Below are positions 59,398 through 64,000 of a stretch of 64,000 bases of DNA, one piece after another. This DNA is from Akkermansiaceae bacterium UBA1315 (GTDB taxonomy: Bacteria; Verrucomicrobiota; Verrucomicrobiia; Verrucomicrobiales; Akkermansiaceae), in contig DBTN01000012.1 of NCBI GenBank assembly GCA_002307065.1, positions 1 to 64,000 on the forward strand. Reading direction: 5' to 3'. The stretch's first letter is position 1. Each line of letters begins with the position of its first letter. The notes below the pieces were generated by a model. The model ran no database searches. It saw only the letters and a list, made by a program, of their open reading frames with translations, and was not told where the DNA came from. Position numbers and translations under genes: made by a program.

Positions 59398-59814
59398 TTA
59401 AATTCTCCAGATGCCCAACAATGCTCGATGAGCTGTGGGGGGACTCAGTTTGCCCTTGAGAATATAGGGTCGCGATAAAACTGGGTTTAGCGACAGTCGC
59501 GGAACTGCCATAAAGATTACCCGGGGCTGATCCATCGACACAGGTGCCGGTAATTCCACCCCCATCACCGGCAAAGTGGAATCCGGAAGCTGGTTCAATT
59601 CCGCACAACAGGTGTCATGACCGGTATCTCCACAATCCGGGCAGCAATCTGATGGTTTAACGGGCGGCTTTCCAAAAATGTCGAAACAGCTCCCGCTCAC
59701 TTTTTTCCCATCCAGTAAACAGACACGAACATGCGATGCTCCCAGTGGCAGGAGCATCCCGAAGCAGATCAGCAAAATCGCTGATAGCATCAGTCGCACG
59801 GAGGGTCGGGTCAC
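59398..59814 (-). CDS. exported cysteine-rich protein of the ABC module
   Basis: The 138-residue protein has an N-terminal hydrophobic signal (LMLSAILLICFGMLLPLGA) and a cysteine-rich middle (GSCFDIFGKPPVKPSDCCPD then CGDTGHDTCCAELNQLP), and ends HRALLGIWRI. The repeated CC and histidine pattern suggests metal binding. It precedes the HlyD gene by 92 bp in the same direction and is likely its functional partner. I know the family only as a conserved hypothetical in this phylum. Confidence 0.65.
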   Translation of the reverse strand: MTRPSVRLMLSAILLICFGMLLPLGASHVRVCLLDGKKVSGSCFDIFGKPPVKPSDCCPDCGDTGHDTCCAELNQLPDSTLPVMGVELPAPVSMDQPRVIFMAVPRLSLNPVLSRPYILKGKLSPPTAHRALLGIWRI

Positions 59815-59879
59815 GGTGATGAGAGTCGATCGGGGGAAGAATATTCCATTGCTCTTTTGCGCGTTTCTCGAGATGAGCT

Positions 59880-60707
59880 TTATTTAATTTCCATGCCGCT
59901 TTTAGGCATGATCCAACGGACGACTTTTCCTCCCCGGATGAAGGCTTTGGCCTGGATCGATTTGATGCCGAGGAAGGTTTCACCCTGGTAGGAGAGGAGA
60001 CCGGTATTAAATTTTTCGCCATCGACGGTTTCGATTTCGCCGGCTTTCCATTCGGTGACTTGGTCGAACTTGAATTCCTGGATTTGACCGGACTGGATGC
60101 TTTCCTGCATCGTTTTGACGATCTCTTCGGGTGTTGCGGGGACAAATTCGGCGGGCACTTCAGCCGCAGCGGGCGCTGGAGTTGGAGCCGTTTCAGGCTC
60201 GGGAGCGGGGGCGGGGGCGAAGGGATCCAGCTCGGGAGCAGCCGGAGCAGCGCTGATCATCGGTTCGGGAGCGGTTTCCAGAGCCGCGGCGACCGGAGGA
60301 TTCGCCGCGAGTTGCTCGGGAAGATCCGTCTCACCCAGAGGAACGCGCCCCTCAAAACTGCTGGTGCCGGGGCTGAAGACGACTTCTCCTTGTTCGATCC
60401 GCAAGGGTTTTACGCGATTGCCAGCTTGGAGAATCATCTTCAAACCGGTTCCGGGGTCGGTGGCTTCGGCATCGGTTTTCAGAGTGATCTGCGTGGGAAG
60501 TTGCTCGGTCGTCAGGCGATTCAGATCGAGCCCGGCGAGTTTTTCCGCGACGATGGGGTCAGAAGGGATAAACACTCCGTTGGAAAGCGTTCCGGAATTT
60601 CCGGAAGCGGGGGAAAGCCCGGTGAGTTGCTTTCTCAAATGGGGTTCGACCATATAACCCGCTGCGCCGATCGCTGCCAACGCGAGAATGTTCATCAAAA
60701 ATTTCAT
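59880..60707 (-). CDS. membrane-anchored Pro/Ala-rich hypothetical protein
   Basis: The 275-residue protein has an N-terminal hydrophobic anchor (MKFLMNILALAAIGAAGYMV), an extracytoplasmic first half (residues about 45-135), a low-complexity Ala/Pro/Glu segment (residues about 140-190, PAPAPEPETAPTPAPAAAEV), and a C-terminal part with QIQEFKFDQVTEWKAGEIET and FIRGGKVVRWIMPKSGMEIK. No catalytic motif is seen. ATG 60707 is preferred over one seven codons earlier. Confidence 0.65.
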   Translation of the reverse strand: MKFLMNILALAAIGAAGYMVEPHLRKQLTGLSPASGNSGTLSNGVFIPSDPIVAEKLAGLDLNRLTTEQLPTQITLKTDAEATDPGTGLKMILQAGNRVKPLRIEQGEVVFSPGTSSFEGRVPLGETDLPEQLAANPPVAAALETAPEPMISAAPAAPELDPFAPAPAPEPETAPTPAPAAAEVPAEFVPATPEEIVKTMQESIQSGQIQEFKFDQVTEWKAGEIETVDGEKFNTGLLSYQGETFLGIKSIQAKAFIRGGKVVRWIMPKSGMEIK

Positions 60708-60786
60708 ATTCGGGTAGATACGTATCAAGTTGGCCGGATTCTTGAAAAGAATTTTCAGCCCCGCCGGGCTTTTGACGGAAATGAAT

Positions 60787-61008
60787 TCATTTCGCTTCGA
60801 GGTGGGCGAGGGCCTTATCGAAACTGGAATTTCCGAGATAGTGACGGAGGCGCGCGTCGGTTTGAGCCCGGTTCGTTTCAGCCCAGGCGGTGATTTTTTG
60901 TGAAACCTCCATCAACGCGTTCAGGTGACCGGCTGGATCGCGGTCGCGCCAAGCATGATCGGCGATCACGGTGAGCCGCTGGCGGAGGAGTTCGGCGAGT
61001 TCAGGAAA
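60787..61008 (-). CDS. small conserved hypothetical protein
   Basis: The 73-residue protein is mainly helical (MFPELAELLRQRLTVIADHA, DARLRHYLGNSSFDKALAHL) with no cysteine, signal or membrane part. The sequence WRDRDPAGHLNALMEVSQKI is reminiscent of short conserved proteins in Verrucomicrobia. ATG 61008 is chosen because the longer frame upstream runs into the inverted repeat at 61025-61140. Confidence 0.6.
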   Translation of the reverse strand, partial: FPELAELLRQRLTVIADHAWRDRDPAGHLNALMEVSQKITAWAETNRAQTDARLRHYLGNSSFDKALAHLEAK

Positions 61009-61024
61009 CATGGAGAGAAGAAAG

Positions 61025-61140
61025 AACATCGAACGTCGAACGTCCAACATGGAACATCAAAGAGAAGAGGAAACGAACGCGTGGCGGCCGATTTGCTACT
61101 TTCTCTTCATTTCGACGTTGGACGTTCAGTGTTCGATGTT
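61025..61140. repeat. PVC-type inverted repeat with GAACGTCGAAC-like arms
   Basis: The left arm, AACATCGAACGTCGAACGTC at 61025-61044 continuing to 61054, is the inverted counterpart of 61111-61140 (reverse complement AACATCGAACACTGAACGTC continuing CAACGTCGAA), with about five mismatches over 30 bp. The 56-bp spacer is unrelated. I recall arms of this kind from intergenic regions of many PVC genomes, where they translate as EHRTSNVQH-like peptides. The right arm overlaps the last codons of the MFS gene. Confidence 0.85.
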
Positions 61141-62457
61141 ACCGTTCGCGACGGCATGGCCGCGGCGTTCGTTGACCATGAGGGTGAGGATCAGTCCGAT
61201 GATGATAAAGCCGCCCAAAAGCAGGAGTGCTGCGGCGGTTCCGACGGTGTCTTTCATCCAAGCAAACGGGAACGTCATGATGGCGGAAAGTTTCCACATC
61301 AATCCCCACATGCCGAAAGTTTCAGCGGTGCGTTCGGGCGGTGCGAGGTAGCCGACGAATGCCCGGTTTGCCGAGCCGAGCGACCCCAGCCCGAATCCGA
61401 GCAGATTTCCGATCAGCCACAACGGCCAAGTCGGAAAGACATGGGTGGCACCGCTCGCGGCGTGGACGTTGTGAAGATGGGCGTAGTAAGCGAAACCGAG
61501 AGTGGTGAAGAGCCAGACGAGTAGGAAAAAAATCGTCGATCGCCGATGGCCAAACCGGTCCTGAAAGAGCATCGGGATGATCGTGCCGATGATGCCGGAA
61601 ACGGTGATTACGGCAACGAAAAGGACCAGCGCGACTTGGTTAAATCCGTATTCCACCGCGAGCTTGCTGGCGAAAAAGATCACCACGCTCATCGCCGTGC
61701 CGTAAAACAGCGAAGCGAAAAGCAGGATCGCGAGATCGCGTTGGCGGGAGGTGTGACGAATCGTATCTGCAAGCCGACTGAATCCAGCGGTGAGCACATT
61801 TTGACCGGTAGGCGCTTGAGGTTCGACGTCGGGTTCGCGCAGCCAGAGCATCGTCGGGATGGAAAAAGCGATGAACCAAAGACCGGCGAAAACGAAAAAC
61901 GGCCGCCAGTGATCGGGGGTTTCAAGTTTCAAAGCGAGCATCGCCCCCGCCGTGAGGATCAGCAGCAGCAGGGCCGCCGCGTAGGCGCACGCCCAAGAAA
62001 ATCCGCTGACTCGGCCCATTTGGTCTTGCCGCGACAATCCTGGGAGAAAGCTGGCGAGGAAATTTTCGCCGATTGAGAAGGCGAAGTTCGCCGGGACGTA
62101 AAGCAGCACCGCCAACCAGATCTGGCCCGGCGGGATGAAGCCGAGGCCGCAGGTGAAAATTCCGCACATCAGCCCGCTGGCGATCAACAGCCGTTTTTTC
62201 CACGCCCTGGCATCGGCGACCGCTCCGGCGAGCGGCGAAAGCAAGGCGGTAAGAAGCATGCTGCTTCCATAAGTCAGTGCCCACCATCGGTCGTCGATCG
62301 CATCGTTCTGGACGACCACCACGGAGAAAAAGATCGAAAACAGCAGCGTGTTGATGATCAGCGTAAAAGACTGATTCGCCACATCGAACGAGATCCAGGA
62401 CCAAATTTGGCGTTGTTGAGGGAGCTGGTTAAGCGGGTAAAATCTTCGGAGATTCAT
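61126..62457 (-). CDS. MFS transporter, UMF1/Atg22-like
   Basis: The 443-residue protein has 11-12 membrane segments and begins WSWISFDVANQSFTLII, the signature of the UMF1/Atg22-like MFS family, some members of which export amino acids or are uncharacterised. SRQDQMGRVSGFSWACAY and LFQDRFGHRRS are loop motifs of the family. The final codons (AVANGNIEH) are encoded by the right arm of the inverted repeat, so the repeat has replaced or extended the original C-terminus. ATG 62457 (MNLRRFYPLNQL) is the likely start. Confidence 0.85.
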   Translation of the reverse strand: MNLRRFYPLNQLPQQRQIWSWISFDVANQSFTLIINTLLFSIFFSVVVVQNDAIDDRWWALTYGSSMLLTALLSPLAGAVADARAWKKRLLIASGLMCGIFTCGLGFIPPGQIWLAVLLYVPANFAFSIGENFLASFLPGLSRQDQMGRVSGFSWACAYAAALLLLILTAGAMLALKLETPDHWRPFFVFAGLWFIAFSIPTMLWLREPDVEPQAPTGQNVLTAGFSRLADTIRHTSRQRDLAILLFASLFYGTAMSVVIFFASKLAVEYGFNQVALVLFVAVITVSGIIGTIIPMLFQDRFGHRRSTIFFLLVWLFTTLGFAYYAHLHNVHAASGATHVFPTWPLWLIGNLLGFGLGSLGSANRAFVGYLAPPERTAETFGMWGLMWKLSAIMTFPFAWMKDTVGTAAALLLLGGFIIIGLILTLMVNERRGHAVANGNIEH

Positions 62458-62526
62458 CGGATGGGCGCGTTGGCGGATTCGCAAACCGGTATTAAGTCCG
62501 AATCGGTCTGGAGTCGATGGCAGCTT

Positions 62527-63969
62527 TTATTGGATGGGCGCGAGCAACCGAGAGACCCGGGAGGCCAGGCGGAAAACGAACGGCTTTTCACGCAGGTCTT
62601 TCACGGTGACGAGGTCACTTTTGGAAAAATCGTCTTCGAGCATCGCCGCCACTTCTCCTGCGAATTTTTCATCTTTTACGGCCATCGTGATTTCGAAATT
62701 CAAACGGAACGACCGGTTGTCAAAGTTCGCCGAGCCGACGCTCGCGAAGTCGTCATCCACCAAGACGACCTTTTGATGCATAAATCCGGCGTGGTACCGG
62801 TAGGTTTGGATCTTCGTGCCTTCGAGATCTTCGAGGTAGGAAAACGATGAAAAATACACCAGTTGGCTGTCCTGTTTTTCCGGAATCAGGATCCGCACAT
62901 CGACGCCGCGGAGGGCGGCGAGCTGCAGGGCGGAAAGGATCTGGATGTCCGGAACGAAATATGGCGTGGCAATCCACAGGCGTTTTTCCGCGCTGTTGAT
63001 CGCCGCTAGGAAAAACATCGCACAGCTTTCCATCGGATCGGCGGGGCCTGTCGCCAGGCAAAGAGCGGTCACGTCCTGCCCGTCTTCGCTTTTTTCCGCT
63101 TCCCAATTCAGATGGTCCAACACGGTTTGAGTCGCCCAATACCAATCCTCACCAAACGACACTTGAAGCAATGGGACCACCGGGCCGGTGACACGGATGT
63201 GAGTGTCGCGCCAAGGGGTGAGGGTTCCGTGTTTTCCCAAATATTCATCGCCCACGTTGAGGCCGCCGGTAAAACCGACCTTGCCGTCAACGATGAGAAT
63301 CTTCCGGTGATTGCGGAAATTCAGTTGGTATTTCCTGCCTTGGCGCGTGTTGGTACTGAAACCGGTGATTTGAACGCCTGATTTAATCAGGCTATCGATG
63401 TAATCTCCAGAGAGTCCCATACTTCCTAACTCGTCATATAAAAAATAGATTTTAATACCCTGCTTTGCTTTGGCAATCAGCTTGTCGCGTAGCTTTTTTC
63501 CGAGATTATCATCACGGACGATGTAGAACTGAACGAGAATATAAGAAGATGCCGAATCGATCGCTTCAAACATTGAGTCAAACGATTCTTCGCCGTCGAC
63601 CAACAGTTCTGCGGAGTTGCCGCGGGTGAAGGAGAGTCCAGCAAGTGCTTCAAGCATCTTGCCCATCGGTTGAGTTACATCAGTGCGGAGGCCATTTTCC
63701 GAAAGAGAGTTTTTGAGCTTCAACGAGACGGGTTGGAATTTACGCAGATCGGAGTGACGCGCTACCACGTATCCTTCCATTTCCGTGTGACCAAATGCCC
63801 AATAGGCAGGGACGGTGATGTAGGGAAATAGGTTGAGTGCGACGGCCCAAGCGGTGGCACCTTGAGGGGTGCGGGTTTCCATGATGGCCTCGACTGAAGT
63901 GAGAGCTCCGGCAATGTGAGAAAAGACAAACGCTGATGCAATCAAACGTTTCTTATAAAGCCGAAGCAT
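62527..63969 (-). CDS. cardiolipin synthase-like phospholipase D protein
   Basis: The 480-residue protein has an N-terminal region with two hydrophobic segments (about residues 8-30 and 38-60) and two PLD/HKD motifs: HRKILIVDGKVGFTGGLN at about residue 230 and HQKVVLVDDDFASVGSANFD at about 410. This is the ClsA-type layout; cardiolipin is formed from two phosphatidylglycerols. Length matches the family. It reads away from the window end and is the last gene; no clear partner gene lies downstream before the MFS gene, 69 bp away. Confidence 0.93.
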   Translation of the reverse strand: MLRLYKKRLIASAFVFSHIAGALTSVEAIMETRTPQGATAWAVALNLFPYITVPAYWAFGHTEMEGYVVARHSDLRKFQPVSLKLKNSLSENGLRTDVTQPMGKMLEALAGLSFTRGNSAELLVDGEESFDSMFEAIDSASSYILVQFYIVRDDNLGKKLRDKLIAKAKQGIKIYFLYDELGSMGLSGDYIDSLIKSGVQITGFSTNTRQGRKYQLNFRNHRKILIVDGKVGFTGGLNVGDEYLGKHGTLTPWRDTHIRVTGPVVPLLQVSFGEDWYWATQTVLDHLNWEAEKSEDGQDVTALCLATGPADPMESCAMFFLAAINSAEKRLWIATPYFVPDIQILSALQLAALRGVDVRILIPEKQDSQLVYFSSFSYLEDLEGTKIQTYRYHAGFMHQKVVLVDDDFASVGSANFDNRSFRLNFEITMAVKDEKFAGEVAAMLEDDFSKSDLVTVKDLREKPFVFRLASRVSRLLAPIQ

Positions 63970-64000
63970 TAGTTTGAAACGGGCGAATCTAGTGGTTTTC

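Noticed and set aside
1..64000. Prophage or integrative element
   Set aside because: No integrase, phage structural gene, transposase or att-type direct repeat was seen; gene content is mostly housekeeping.

Overview
The window is a gene-dense (about 57% G+C by eye), mostly housekeeping stretch of a bacterial chromosome. I infer a member of the Verrucomicrobiota. The reasons are a PEP-CTERM exported protein, a Bacteroidetes/PVC-type long PurF, intergenic repeats of a type I know from PVC genomes (61.0 kb), a C30-type carotenoid cluster like those of Rubritalea relatives, and several small lipoprotein families I associate with that phylum. No rRNA operon, phage, insertion sequence or CRISPR array was seen. 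One tRNA gene (Arg, anticodon TCT) is present.

Layout. 0-2.7 kb (minus): ribB (cut by the window edge), yqgE with an apparent one-base frameshift, an exported L,D-transpeptidase-like protein and a DUF3108 protein. 2.9-5.9 kb (plus): purM-purF. 6.1-8.2 kb (minus): prmC-murA. 8.3-11.2 kb (plus): a lone ketoacyl synthase coupled to an unusual fusion of an L,D-transpeptidase domain with a SerB-like phosphatase, then a small HTH/histone-H1-like protein with its terminator. 11.2-15.2 kb (minus): lipoprotein-tyrA-aroA-cmk-plsC, the last gene pairs tightly packed or overlapping. 15.4-17.7 kb (plus): a LuxE/LuxC-type fatty-acid reductase pair and an IF-1-like gene. 17.75-18.28 kb: a non-coding block of tandem and hairpin repeats. 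18.3-26.96 kb: mnmE, a zinc-ribbon membrane protein, hisC, an ArsC-like protein, a GreA-like protein, ubiE/menG, a DUF883-like pair and a Kef-type antiporter. 27.2-33.7 kb (plus): a carotenoid operon with two CrtI-family desaturases/oxidases, an aldehyde dehydrogenase, an acyltransferase and a glycosyltransferase; together they would oxidise, glycosylate and acylate a C30 backbone, but the synthase gene (crtM) is not in the window. 33.7-35.3 kb: an amino-acid-oxidase-like protein and an rRNA-methylase-like protein. 35.3-40.3 kb (minus): SulP transporter, a cysteine-less redoxin, dxr and cdsA. 40.5-46.5 kb: an OmpA-like protein, an HhH protein, an EF-hand protein, a dynamin-like GTPase, a polysaccharide deacetylase and mtnP. 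46.6-53 kb: tRNA-Arg, small cysteine-rich and coiled-coil proteins, an unknown gene, a cytosolic GH13 amylase, malQ and a stress-type SDR. 53.4-59.8 kb: a PEP-CTERM protein and a MacAB/DevBCA-like ABC export module flanked by two cysteine-rich exported proteins. 59.9-64 kb: two hypotheticals, a PVC-type inverted repeat, an MFS transporter and a cardiolipin-synthase-like phospholipase D protein.

The strongest signal not explained by genes is a highly iterated palindrome, RACCGGTY (core ACCGGT). I counted about 102 copies by eye, against roughly 20 expected from base composition. It falls in all three codon phases and inside terminator stems, and is nearly absent from the 52.9-59.6 kb module. 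The most novel gene-level observation is the L,D-transpeptidase/SerB-phosphatase fusion at 9.5 kb, which has no signal peptide and overlaps a ketoacyl synthase gene. Functional calls rest on motif recognition alone; no database search was run.
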